From Culturomica massiliensis (lineage in GTDB: Bacteria; Bacteroidota; Bacteroidia; Bacteroidales; Marinifilaceae), in contig NZ_LT594621.1 in assembly GCF_900091655.1 (NCBI RefSeq), positions 1,550,001 through 1,614,000 of the forward strand: a DNA stretch of 64,000 bases, in the 5' to 3' direction. Of this stretch, positions 17,453 through 26,408 are shown one piece after another. The position numbers and the translations under genes were made by a program. A model generated the notes under the pieces. The model saw nothing but the letters and a program-made list of their open reading frames with translations, did not search any database and had not been told where the DNA came from. How positions within the stretch are numbered: the stretch's first letter is position 1; every line of letters starts with the position of its first letter.

Positions 17453-18680
17453 TCTTGAGATTGCAATTTTATATATTTTCCAGATTATAGATATAGCAAT
17501 TACTTTCCCAATAATATTTCGGAAAACATTAAGTTAATCACTTCATTCCATTCATATACCTGAAAATTTTCCGGCAACTTATTGATTCTGTATTTCCATT
17601 GTAAATCAAAAATCGTAAATTACACAACGAGTCCGTCCCAATGTGTAATTTTTCACCTACCTGTTTCTAAATTTAAAATCTAAAATCTAAAATTTAAAAT
17701 CATAAACAACCTCTTCGAAAACCCTCTACGAATCAGCAATCTCCCCAATCTTAAATCGTAAATCAAAAATCGTAAATTACACAACAAGTCCGTCCCAGTG
17801 TGTTATTTTCACCTACCTGTTTCTAAATTTAAAATCTAAAATTTAAAATCATAAACAACCTCTTCTAAACCCTTCTACATATCAACATTCACCCCAATCG
17901 GAAATCAAAAATCATAAATCGTAAATTACACAATGAGTCCGTCCCAATGTGTAATTTTTCACCTCCCTGTTTCTAAATTTAAAATCTAAAATCTAAAATT
18001 TAAAATCATAAACTACCTCTTCGAAACCCTTCTACATATCAGCATTCACCCCAATCGTAAATCTAAAATCAAAAATCGTAAATTACACAACAAGTCCGTC
18101 CCAGTGTGTAATTTTTCACCTACCTGTTTCTCAATTTAAAATCTAAAATCTAAAATTTAAAATCATAAACTACCTCTTCGAAACCCTTCTACATATCAGC
18201 ATTCACCCCAATCGTAAATCTAAAATCAAAAATCGTAAATTACACAACAAGTCCGTCCCAGTGTGTAATTTTTCACCTACCTGTTTCTCAATTTAAAATC
18301 TAAAATCTAAAATTTAAAATCATAAACTACCTCTTCGAAACTCCTCTACAAATCAGCAATCTCCCCAATCGTAAATCTAAAATCAAAAATCGTAAATTAC
18401 ACAACAAGTCCGTCCCAGTGTGTAATTTTTCACCTACCTGTTTCTCAATTTTAAAATCTAAAATCTAAAATTTAAAATCATAAACAACCTCTTCGAAACC
18501 CTTCTACATATCAGCATTCACCCCAATCGTAAATCTAAAATCAAAAATCGTAAATTACACAACAAGTCCGTCCCAGTGTGTAATTTTTCACCGATCTTTT
18601 TCTCAATTTAAAATCTAAAATCTAAAATTTAAAATTAATTTACCTATCTTGCACCTTATTAATTTAAAATAGAAAAAATC
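17453..18680. other. 1.2-kb non-coding divergent intergenic region
   Basis: Nearly all of it is the tandem array. The left 145 bases (17453-17596) are A/T-rich with no feature I can name. The right 44 bases hold TATCTTGC (about 18643), a near match to the -7 box, which could be the promoter of the aminopeptidase gene. Confidence 0.7.
17597..18636. repeat. Tandem array: seven copies of a ~157-base unit with internal hairpin
   Basis: The block GTCCGTCCCA recurs at 17631, 17788, 17937, 18094, 18251, 18408 and 18566, giving periods of 157, 149, 157, 157, 157 and 158. Each unit has inverted arms AAATTACACA and TGTGTAATTT around a conserved 15-base loop (copy 2 has one arm mismatch), then TTTCACCTACCTGTTTCT, a run of AAAATCT heptads, and a CCTCTTCGAAACCC-like segment. 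The copies are nearly identical, more so towards the right. The array fills the gap between the divergent AAA ATPase and aminopeptidase genes, and no coding frame runs through it. Its function is unknown. Confidence 0.93.
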
Positions 18681-19877
18681 ATGATAAAATCATTTACACT
18701 TACCTTGGGAGTACTTGTTTTATTCTCTTTATTTCCTGTTTCTGCTCAACAGTCAGCCCCCCGTTCCGGGTATAAATTTAAAGAGATTAAAGACATTCCC
18801 GTCACTTCCGTAAAAAACCAGGCGAATACCGGTACTTGTTGGTGTTTCGCTACAATCTCTTTTTTGGAAGCAGAATTACTACGGCAACACAATAAAACCT
18901 ATGATCTGTCTGAAATGTTTGTCGTACGGAATGCTTACTTTGAAAAAGGGATGCGTTATTTCCGTTTTCAAGGAACCACGAATTTCAGTCAGGGCGGACA
19001 AGCACACGACGTTATCGATATGATAAGTAAATACGGTATCGTTCCGGAACAGGAATATCCAGGTCTTCAATACGGTACAACCAATCACTCACACGGGGAA
19101 TTTGTGAATGGCCTAAGCGGATATATCCAGGGAATCAATAAAAGCCGGGGAATCACGACAGCCTGGCCCAATGCATTTATGGCAATCATTGAAACCTATC
19201 TGGGAAAAGCTCCGGAAACATTTACTTACGAAGGTAAAAAATACACACCGGAATCTTTTGCCAAAGAAATCGGTATTCAGCCGGAAGATTATATCGAACT
19301 GACCTCATACCAGGCTTATCCGTTTTATCAGCAAGTGGAACTGGAAATTCCGGATAACTGGTTACACGCCCGTTATTACAACGTTCCGCTTGACGATTTG
19401 ATGGCGATTATGAATAATGCTTTGAAAAACGGGTATACTATTGCCTGGGACGGAGACGTCAGCGAAAAAGGATTCAGCCACAGCAATGGTCTGGCTATTC
19501 TACCGACCAGCCAGCCGGAAAATATGAGTAGCAGTGACCGGGCTCGTTTTGAAAAACTGCCGGCAGCAGATAAAAGCAATCTCTACTCATTTGTTTCTCC
19601 CGTACCTGAAATACAAGTAAATGACAATAACCGTCAGGAAACTTTTGACAAGCGCGAAACAACCGACGATCACCTGATGCACCTGACAGGTTTGCTGGAA
19701 GATCAGAACGGTACTCTTTATTATAAAACTAAAAATTCATGGGGGACAGACAGAAATCCGTTTGAAGGCTATCTTTATATGTCAGAACCCTACGTACGTA
19801 TGAAAACAACCGCAATTCTGGTTCATAAAAATGCAATTCCTCAAGCTATAAAAGAAAAATTGGGAATCAAAAATTGA
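18681..19877 (+). CDS. Secreted C1-family aminopeptidase (bleomycin hydrolase/PepC-like cysteine peptidase)
   Basis: 398 residues with a signal peptide (about 1-22, ending VSAQQ). Papain-type active site: Gln47 and Cys53 in NQANTGTCWCFA, His in DDHLMHLTGL, Asn in KTKNSWGT. The order and spacing are those of C1B bleomycin-hydrolase-like peptidases, which trim N-terminal residues from peptides; secreted members are common in Bacteroidales and probably act in the periplasm. All catalytic residues are present and the length is slightly below PepC (about 440). It stands alone between the tandem array and a strong terminator. Confidence 0.92.
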   Translation: MIKSFTLTLGVLVLFSLFPVSAQQSAPRSGYKFKEIKDIPVTSVKNQANTGTCWCFATISFLEAELLRQHNKTYDLSEMFVVRNAYFEKGMRYFRFQGTTNFSQGGQAHDVIDMISKYGIVPEQEYPGLQYGTTNHSHGEFVNGLSGYIQGINKSRGITTAWPNAFMAIIETYLGKAPETFTYEGKKYTPESFAKEIGIQPEDYIELTSYQAYPFYQQVELEIPDNWLHARYYNVPLDDLMAIMNNALKNGYTIAWDGDVSEKGFSHSNGLAILPTSQPENMSSSDRARFEKLPAADKSNLYSFVSPVPEIQVNDNNRQETFDKRETTDDHLMHLTGLLEDQNGTLYYKTKNSWGTDRNPFEGYLYMSEPYVRMKTTAILVHKNAIPQAIKEKLGIKN

Positions 19878-19891
19878 TAAAAATAAAAGAT

Positions 19892-19931
19892 AAAAAAACC
19901 GGATGCCTTTTTCAAGACTTCCGGTTTTTTA
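19892..19931. terminator. Bidirectional terminator between aminopeptidase and rho
   Basis: AAAAAACCGGA (19893-19903) pairs with TCCGGTTTTTT (19920-19930) around a 16-base loop. Both strands show a T-run in or after the stem, so it can serve both convergent genes. Confidence 0.85.
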
Positions 19932-19967
19932 TTTTATACTGAAATTCGATATATTACATGTAAACCA

Positions 19968-21845
19968 TTACTGGTCATTCATTGAAATCAGAAATTCTTC
20001 GTTAGACTTGGTTTTTTCCAAACGATCTTTTACAAATTCCATTGCTTCGATTGAATTCATATCCGTCAGATAATTTCTCAAGATCCAAATCCGGTTAAGC
20101 ACTTTGGCATCCAACAATAAATCTTCACGCCGTGTACTGGAAGCAGTAATATCCACAGCCGGATAAATGCGCTTGTTCGACAATTTACGATCGAGTTGTA
20201 ATTCCATATTACCCGTTCCTTTGAACTCTTCGAATATTACATCATCCATTTTAGAACCGGTTTCCGTAAGTGCCGTGGCCAAAATAGTCAATGAACCACC
20301 GTCTTCAATATTACGGGCCGCTCCGAAGAAACGTTTCGGTTTATGTAAAGCATTGGCATCCACACCACCCGAAAGTACTTTTCCGGAAGCCGGAGAAACG
20401 GTGTTATAAGCACGGGCTAAACGGGTAATCGAATCAAGTAAAATAACGACGTCATGTCCGCATTCTACCATACGTTTAGCCTTTTCCAGCACAATATTAG
20501 CCACCTTTACGTGCCGTTCTGCCGGTTCGTCAAAAGTAGAAGAAATCACTTCAGCATTGACACTACGTGCCATATCTGTCACCTCTTCCGGCCGTTCATC
20601 TATCAATAAAATAATCAAATATACTTCAGGATGGTTTGCAGCAATTGCATTTGCAATTTCCTTCAACAAAACCGTCTTACCGGTTTTCGGCTGAGCAACG
20701 ATCAACCCCCGCTGCCCTTTTCCGATGGGTGCAAACATATCTACAACGCGGGTAGAAATAGTCGCACGTCCATTACCCGTTATATTGAATTTCTCATTGG
20801 GGAAAAGAGGCGTCAAATGATCGAAAGGTATGCGGTCACGTACAGCTTCCGGAGACTTACCGTTTATTTTTTCCACTTTAATCAACGGAAAATACTTCTC
20901 ACCTTCCTTAGGAGGACGAACGGTACCTTCAACTGTATCTCCCGTCTGCAAACCGAACAATTTAATCTGACTTTGAGATACATAAATATCATCCGGAGAA
21001 TTCAGGTAATTGTAATCAGAAGAACGCAAAAAACCGTATCCGTCAGGCATAATTTCCAAAACACCTGAATTGCAGATAATTCCTTCAAATTCATAATATT
21101 TATCCCGTTTGTCAAATTTCATCTTTCCGCTTCCGGAATAAGTATTTCCGTTCGGATTACCGGTTTCTCTCTTCTCCTCATACCGATCTTCTGCAACAAC
21201 CGGCTGATCCGGCTGTACAGACGGTATTTCTTCTACCTCCGGCTGATATTCGTAATTATCCCTGGTATAATCTTCCTCCTGCTCTACGACTCCAAAATCC
21301 AAATCTTTCTCTAAAACATCCCGATGCTGAATATGTACATTTTTCTCCCGCTTCTGACGGTCCTGAAATTTAGGACGGTTAAACTCTTTCCGCTCCGATG
21401 CTTTTCCGGTATTTTTTTTAGTACCATCCTCACTTTCCTGCACCACAATTTCCTTCCTGACATCCTGTTTTACTTCCTCTTTCCGGTTCTCTTCCCGGCT
21501 GCTATTGTCCCGCTTATTCTCTTCAAGCGGTTTATCTTCCCGTTTATTGTCTTCCCGTTTTGCAAATTTTTGGACACCTCCTTTGGAGTCACCGACTTTT
21601 TCTGCACCGGAACGCACAACACGTACTCTGGGCTTACGTTCTTTCCGCCTATCGTCCTCCGGTTGTCCCGGATTAATTTCTGCAACAACCGGACGGATTT
21701 CTGCAGCAGCGACAGCTTGCTGATCTAAAATTTTATATATAAGTTCTTGTTTCTTATAAGCTTCGATGCGCTTGATATTTAAATCTTTTGCAATTTGCCG
21801 CAACTCTGTCAGCAATTTGTCATTCAACTCTAAAATGTCGTACAT
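19968..21845 (-). CDS. rho: Transcription termination factor Rho with long disordered insertion
   Basis: 625 residues, about 200 more than E. coli Rho. Residues 1-45 are the Rho N-terminal helical domain ([20 protein letters not shown]). Residues about 48-240 are low-complexity, rich in Glu, Lys, Arg, Asp, Asn and Gln. The cold-shock RNA-binding domain follows ([20 protein letters not shown]), then the RecA-like motor: Walker [29 protein letters not shown], and the Walker B/secondary-channel segment [16 protein letters not shown]. It is a hexameric RNA-dependent ATPase that ends transcription. A TAAATTTG promoter lies 73 bases upstream. Intact. Confidence 0.97.
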   Translation of the reverse strand: MYDILELNDKLLTELRQIAKDLNIKRIEAYKKQELIYKILDQQAVAAAEIRPVVAEINPGQPEDDRRKERKPRVRVVRSGAEKVGDSKGGVQKFAKREDNKREDKPLEENKRDNSSREENRKEEVKQDVRKEIVVQESEDGTKKNTGKASERKEFNRPKFQDRQKREKNVHIQHRDVLEKDLDFGVVEQEEDYTRDNYEYQPEVEEIPSVQPDQPVVAEDRYEEKRETGNPNGNTYSGSGKMKFDKRDKYYEFEGIICNSGVLEIMPDGYGFLRSSDYNYLNSPDDIYVSQSQIKLFGLQTGDTVEGTVRPPKEGEKYFPLIKVEKINGKSPEAVRDRIPFDHLTPLFPNEKFNITGNGRATISTRVVDMFAPIGKGQRGLIVAQPKTGKTVLLKEIANAIAANHPEVYLIILLIDERPEEVTDMARSVNAEVISSTFDEPAERHVKVANIVLEKAKRMVECGHDVVILLDSITRLARAYNTVSPASGKVLSGGVDANALHKPKRFFGAARNIEDGGSLTILATALTETGSKMDDVIFEEFKGTGNMELQLDRKLSNKRIYPAVDITASSTRREDLLLDAKVLNRIWILRNYLTDMNSIEAMEFVKDRLEKTKSNEEFLISMNDQ

Positions 21846-21917
21846 ATAACGATGATAATGGATTTTTGATTTGTAGAAATATCATCCGGCAAGAACCGAA
21901 TGGAAATGAATATGGTG

Positions 21918-21947
21918 CAAATTTACGAATAAATATTTTTACAACAA
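21918..21947 (-). promoter_or_regulatory. Promoter of rho
   Basis: TTG (21945-21947), 19-base spacer, TAAATTTG (21918-21925) on the minus strand. Confidence 0.65.
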
Positions 21948-21971
21948 AATGGTTAATATTAAATTTAAATA

Positions 21972-23441
21972 TTAAAGGTTATTCAAAAGCGAAATTTTAC
22001 CGTTATCTACCAACTTCACAATCAATTCCCCAAATAACGTATTCGCCCAGGCAAACCAGGAACGTGAAAATTTCTCCGGCTTATTCATATGGAATGACTC
22101 GTGCATAAAACCCGTCCCGGCATCTGTATCCCGAAGAGTTCTGATACATTTCCGGATTTCCCCGTCGTCTGTAGACGTCATCGCCTTCATAATAATACTC
22201 ATCGGCCATATCATATCGTATCCGATATGGGGGCCTCCAATTCCTTCTGCTGCCGTACCTTTGAAAAAGAAAGGATTATCATTACTCCAAACCATCCTGC
22301 GTGTATTCTGATATACCGGATCTTTTACAGATATCGTCCCCAAATAAGGCATTGCCAACAAACTGGGAACATTGGCATCGTCCATAAAATAATGATTCCC
22401 GAAACCATCTGTTTCATAAGCATACACTTTACCGTATTTCGGATGGGTAACAATAGCATACCGATTGATCGCCGTCTGCACCTCTGCCGCCAATGCCTTG
22501 CATTCCGCCGCCAAAGTAGAATTACCTGTTACCTTTTCCGCAATCTCCGCCATCTGCCGCAAAGAAGTTACCGCAAACAGATTGGAGGGTATCAGAAAGC
22601 CAAATGTCGTTGCATCGTCGGATGGACGGAAACAGGATACAATCAATCCTACCGGATTTACCGGATTACCCCAACCGTCATTATTTAAAGTATCCAATTG
22701 TCGTTCTGTCCGGCGTTGAAACTTATAAGGTCCTTTCTCTGTCTTGCGTTGTTGCTCTTTAAACGTTTGAATCACCAAACCCATTGCCCGGGTCCATTCT
22801 TTATCGAAAACAGAAGTATCTCCTGTAATTTTCCAATAATGATAAGCCAACCGTACCGGATAACATAGCGAATCTATTTCCCATTTCCGCTCATGTATAT
22901 AAGGTTTCATTTCCGTTAAATCCGAAGCCCATTCACTTGATTCCGTACCATGAGTAAAAGCATTGGCATATCGATCCAGCAATATGCATTGCGTCTGCCT
23001 GTTGATAACTCCGGCTACCAGTAAACGCAATTGTTCATCATCCTTACATAATGGGAGATACGGCCATACCTGAGCACCGGAATCTCTCAACCACATCGCA
23101 TTGATATCGCCGGTAATGACAAAAGTATCCGGTCGTCCGTCTCTCATTTTGAAATCAACCGTCGTATCCAAAGTATTCGGAAAACAATTTTCAAACATCC
23201 AGGCCAATTTAGGATCTTTCAACTGCTGCTTGGTATGAATGATCGTATCCTCTACCGCTTTTGAAATAAAATGCCGTTCTTCCAAAGCCGGACGTTTTGT
23301 CGTAAAACCGCTTCCAGCCTGCATTCCCCCTGCTATCCCCGAAGTCTCTTTACCCACCACATATTTTAAGGGTGTACCGGCAACTGCGGCAGCAGCAATA
23401 GCCAAGCCACTCTTTTTAATAAAATCTCTTCTTGTTACCAT
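21972..23441 (-). CDS. Glycoside hydrolase family 125 (exo-alpha-1,6-mannosidase type)
   Basis: 489 residues. After an N-terminal signal (TRRDFIKKSGLAIAAAA, a twin-arginine-like pattern) comes the GH125/DUF1237 alpha/alpha-barrel: TGDINAMWLRDSGAQVWPYL, FTHGTESSEWASDLTEMKP, WEIDSLCYPVRLAYHYW, GFGNHYFMDDANVPSLLAMPYLG, GGPHIGYDMIWPMSI and HESFHMNKPEKFSRSWFAWAN. Family members cut terminal alpha-1,6-mannose; the catalytic acidic residues lie in the ESSEW and MDDANVPS segments by family analogy. Probably periplasmic. The frame continues up to 23525, but a TAAATTTG -7 box lies at 23475-23482, so the Met at 23441 is the likely start. It has no SusC/D neighbours. Confidence 0.9.
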   Translation of the reverse strand: MVTRRDFIKKSGLAIAAAAVAGTPLKYVVGKETSGIAGGMQAGSGFTTKRPALEERHFISKAVEDTIIHTKQQLKDPKLAWMFENCFPNTLDTTVDFKMRDGRPDTFVITGDINAMWLRDSGAQVWPYLPLCKDDEQLRLLVAGVINRQTQCILLDRYANAFTHGTESSEWASDLTEMKPYIHERKWEIDSLCYPVRLAYHYWKITGDTSVFDKEWTRAMGLVIQTFKEQQRKTEKGPYKFQRRTERQLDTLNNDGWGNPVNPVGLIVSCFRPSDDATTFGFLIPSNLFAVTSLRQMAEIAEKVTGNSTLAAECKALAAEVQTAINRYAIVTHPKYGKVYAYETDGFGNHYFMDDANVPSLLAMPYLGTISVKDPVYQNTRRMVWSNDNPFFFKGTAAEGIGGPHIGYDMIWPMSIIMKAMTSTDDGEIRKCIRTLRDTDAGTGFMHESFHMNKPEKFSRSWFAWANTLFGELIVKLVDNGKISLLNNL

Positions 23442-23474
23442 AATTATCCAGCTTGTTGATCCACGATTTGAGAT

Positions 23475-23482
23475 CAAATTTA
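23475..23482 (-). promoter_or_regulatory. -7 box for GH125 gene
   Basis: TAAATTTG on the minus strand, 34 bases upstream of the chosen start; its position excludes the longer reading frame. Confidence 0.55.
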
Positions 23483-23680
23483 TAAGAAATTTCTCCGTTT
23501 TCCGACGATACCGTCGAACTGTCATTCAGAACACCGGGGCAATTTACAATTTTTAATTTAAAATCAAAAATTCAAATCTGTATATAAGCTACAGATTTCA
23601 GATTTACGATTTTAGATCGTCCCCCTTTTGCTGTTATAGCATTCTGATTATACCCCTCAATCGTAAAATTTCTCAGCTTC

Positions 23681-24322
23681 TCATTTCAATTTACTCCGAT
23701 CCAGGTAAATTACTTTCTTCGTTTCAAAAAATTCCTCTTTAAAAAAATCGGGTATATTATAAATCTTTACCGCCTGTTGATAGGCCTTCAATTCTTCCTC
23801 AAAATCTCCGCCCTTCAGATACAACAGCCCGTTAGCCAATTCATTATGGGACTCCGTATTGAATTTATTTTTCACCAATCCGACAAAAGCCGGAAATGCA
23901 GTTACCGCACGACTGACAATAAAATCAAATTTTTCTTTTACTTGTTCTACCCGGATTTGTTCGGCTTTTACATTTTCCAATCCCAATGCTTCAGCTACTC
24001 CTCGTACCACTTTTATCTTTTTACCGATAGAATCCACCAAATAAAAATGACTGTCCGGAAATAAAATAGCCAGCGGAATGCCCGGAAAACCGCCTCCCGT
24101 TCCGACATCCATAATATGAGTTCCCTTTTCAAAAGATAGCACTTTAGCTATAGCCAAAGAATGGAGGACATGGTGAATATACAATGAATCGATATCTTTC
24201 CTCGAAATTACATTTATTTTCTCATTCCATTCCCGGTATAGCTCACCTAAACCACCGAAAAGCTCTTTTTGTTCTTTTGTCAATTCAGGGAAATAATTTG
24301 CGATAAGTTCTGCTCCAATCAT
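23681..24322 (-). CDS. rsmG: 16S rRNA (guanine-527-N7)-methyltransferase
   Basis: 213 residues, the usual RsmG/GidB length. SAM-binding motif I reads IMDVGTGGGFPGIPLAI; LVDSIGKKIKVV and FDFIVSRAVTAF are the next family motifs. It methylates G527 in 16S rRNA, and its loss gives low-level streptomycin resistance in other bacteria. It begins 22 bases after the end of the flippase-like gene and is probably co-transcribed with it. In many phyla this gene lies near the replication origin with gidA and parAB; none of those neighbours is seen here. Confidence 0.95.
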   Translation of the reverse strand: MIGAELIANYFPELTKEQKELFGGLGELYREWNEKINVISRKDIDSLYIHHVLHSLAIAKVLSFEKGTHIMDVGTGGGFPGIPLAILFPDSHFYLVDSIGKKIKVVRGVAEALGLENVKAEQIRVEQVKEKFDFIVSRAVTAFPAFVGLVKNKFNTESHNELANGLLYLKGGDFEEELKAYQQAVKIYNIPDFFKEEFFETKKVIYLDRSKLK

Positions 24323-24344
24323 ATATATATCTAATATGGAATTT

Positions 24345-25355
24345 TTATTCCTGCTTTTTCAAACTCTTCGTGTTATACAAAGGCATGATCAATAAACAAA
24401 ACGCTCCGACAACAATATACAGAAGCGTCATTGTTCCATGCGTCAGCAAAGCAAATGTACGGCACATATTTTCAATTCCCGGAGTATGGGGCAAATACAC
24501 CAACAAAGCGGCTATCACCATAGCGTGCCAGGAACCGATGCCGCCCTGAGCCGGCATAACCATTCCATAACTGCTCAACACAAAAATCGTCAAGGCTATC
24601 AGTGCACCTAAATCAGATGTAAATTCAAAACAGAAAAAGCAAACGTAAAACATCAGGTAATACATCAACCAGATAAAAAGCGAATAAAATACAAACAACC
24701 ACTTGTGCTTCACACGCTTTACGGTTAACAATCCTTCCTTCATTCCCTGCCAGAAATTTCTCAACCGTTCGTGAAAAGAAGTTTTTCTCAAAAGCCGCCA
24801 TACAATATACAATGCCAATACCAATCCCACCGCAAAAACAAAAAACCAGGAAGAATGAAAAAAAGAAACGATTTTTTCCTCCACTTCCCGGTTATCTTCT
24901 AAAAAAATTCCGATTTGCTTAAACTGAGTAAATACTACGACTAATGTCAATGCGACCAATATACCCAAATCGATAACCCGCTCCGCCACAACTGTTCCGA
25001 ATAATTTCGAGAAAGGTACACGCTCGTATTTACTGACAACCCCACACCGGGTAAATTCGCCCATCCGGGGCAAAGCAATATTCGCCAGATAACCGATCAT
25101 CACTCCCATAAAACTATTTGCCAAACGAATATTATATCCCATCGAACGAGTCAGCAATTGCCATCTCAATGCCCGGCAAAGATGACTTAAAAGCCCCATG
25201 CCGATAGCTACCCAAATCCAGGTATAATCGACATCCTCTTTCAATATTTTCTCCGCCTCGCTCCAGTTCTGGTTCCGATATACCAACCAAAATAAAAGGG
25301 AAGTGATCCCTAAAAAAACAAAAAACTTAACTATCCGTTTATAAACAAGAGGCAT
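24345..25355 (-). CDS. Flippase-like integral membrane protein (LPG synthase/UPF0104 family)
   Basis: 336 residues with eight or so hydrophobic segments. Signature segments: HLCRALRWQLLTRSMGY, GYLANIALPRMGEFTRCGVV (the LPRxGE motif typical of the AglD/MprF flippase domain) and MVMPAQGGIGSWHAMV near the C-terminus. Proteins of this family move or modify lipids in the inner membrane; members lacking the MprF synthetase domain, as here, have no agreed function. Co-transcribed with rsmG from a TACTTTTG promoter 20 bases upstream. Confident in the family, not in the substrate. Confidence 0.85.
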   Translation of the reverse strand: MPLVYKRIVKFFVFLGITSLLFWLVYRNQNWSEAEKILKEDVDYTWIWVAIGMGLLSHLCRALRWQLLTRSMGYNIRLANSFMGVMIGYLANIALPRMGEFTRCGVVSKYERVPFSKLFGTVVAERVIDLGILVALTLVVVFTQFKQIGIFLEDNREVEEKIVSFFHSSWFFVFAVGLVLALYIVWRLLRKTSFHERLRNFWQGMKEGLLTVKRVKHKWLFVFYSLFIWLMYYLMFYVCFFCFEFTSDLGALIALTIFVLSSYGMVMPAQGGIGSWHAMVIAALLVYLPHTPGIENMCRTFALLTHGTMTLLYIVVGAFCLLIMPLYNTKSLKKQE

Positions 25356-25375
25356 CGTGCTAATTTTGATTGCTG

Positions 25376-25383
25376 CAAAAGTA
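25376..25383 (-). promoter_or_regulatory. -7 box for the flippase-like/rsmG operon
   Basis: TACTTTTG on the minus strand, 20 bases before the start codon. Confidence 0.6.
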
Positions 25384-25602
25384 TATAAATTAATGCTTAT
25401 CGAACATAATTTTCAACCTATTTTATATAGTTTTTAAATCCGGATTTTCAATTTATGATTTTCGGCTATTCCCAAAGAAAATCATTATCCGGATTCCGGA
25501 TTCTCTTTTTATACCCATAATTGTTTTAAATTTTAGTACCTGATAAAGTGCTTGCCCATTCATTAATTTAAAATTTACAATCCAATATTTACAATTAAAT
25601 TG

Positions 25603-25610
25603 TACTTTTG
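25603..25610 (+). promoter_or_regulatory. -7 box directly abutting the ksgA start
   Basis: TACTTTTG followed by CATC and then the ATG. Only four bases separate the box from the start codon, so the transcript would begin at or next to the ATG. No clear TTG is seen at -33. Confidence 0.6.
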
Positions 25611-25614
25611 CATC

Positions 25615-26397
25615 ATGAGTATTGTTAGAGCTAAAAAAAGTCTGGGACAGCATTTTCTGAAAGATCAGAATATTGCACGTAAAATTACTGACAGTCTGCT
25701 TCCGATGACAAGCGAAGTACTGGAAATAGGTCCGGGAATGGGTGTACTTACACGACATTTGTTCGCCGACAACCGTTTTTCTGTACGAGCAATCGACATC
25801 GATACCGAATCGATCGAATATTTACATAACGAACTACCGGAACAACGGGAACGGATTTTATTCGGAGATTTTCTGAAAACCGACATCAGCCATTGGTACA
25901 ACTCTCCTTTCTCTATTATCGGTAATCTTCCTTACAACATATCATCTCAGATTTTTTTCCGCATCATCGAAAATAAACACTTGGTGAAACAGGCGGTATG
26001 CATGATACAAAAAGAAGTCGCAGAAAGAATAACCGCCTCTCATGGAAATAAAACGTATGGCATTTTAAGTGTTTTTTTACAAACATTCTACCGTATCGAA
26101 TATCTCTTTACCGTCAGTGAAAATGTTTTCGATCCGCCGCCGAAAGTAAAATCCGCAGTCATACGTCTGACCCGTAACGAAAGGGAACAGTTGCCCTGTA
26201 ATGAAAAATTGTTTTTCAATATCGTTAAAACCGGATTCAACCAACGCCGTAAAACTTTACGCAACTCAATACGACAGATCACACCGGCAAACTTTACCTC
26301 GGACTATCTAAATCTACGTCCGGAACAGTTGAGTGTAGACGATTTCATTACACTCTGCCGGCAGATCGAAGAATTTAATGCCTGTCATACATCTTAA
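25615..26397 (+). CDS. rsmA: 16S rRNA (adenine-1518/1519-N6)-dimethyltransferase
   Basis: 260 residues, standard KsgA length. It dimethylates A1518 and A1519 of 16S rRNA during 30S maturation. Motifs: KKSLGQHFLKDQNIARKI at the N-terminus, SAM-binding VLEIGPGMGVLTRHL, IDIDTESIEYL, GDFLKTD and the catalytic NLPYNISSQI. The frame is open from a TTG at 25600, but the -7 box lies there, so MSIVRAKK at 25615 is the start. mgtE begins 11 bases after the stop, which suggests an operon. The mRNA may be leaderless. Confidence 0.96.
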   Translation: MSIVRAKKSLGQHFLKDQNIARKITDSLLPMTSEVLEIGPGMGVLTRHLFADNRFSVRAIDIDTESIEYLHNELPEQRERILFGDFLKTDISHWYNSPFSIIGNLPYNISSQIFFRIIENKHLVKQAVCMIQKEVAERITASHGNKTYGILSVFLQTFYRIEYLFTVSENVFDPPPKVKSAVIRLTRNEREQLPCNEKLFFNIVKTGFNQRRKTLRNSIRQITPANFTSDYLNLRPEQLSVDDFITLCRQIEEFNACHTS

Positions 26398-26408
26398 ATT
26401 TCATTGCC

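Noticed and set aside
17597..18636. CRISPR-like repeat array
   Set aside because: The period is 149-158 bases and the whole unit is repeated; there are no short repeats alternating with unique spacers, and no cas genes nearby.
17597..24322. Replication origin suggested by tandem repeats and rsmG (gidB)
   Set aside because: No DnaA-box cluster, dnaA, dnaN, gidA or parAB is visible, and the repeats lie about 5 kb from rsmG.
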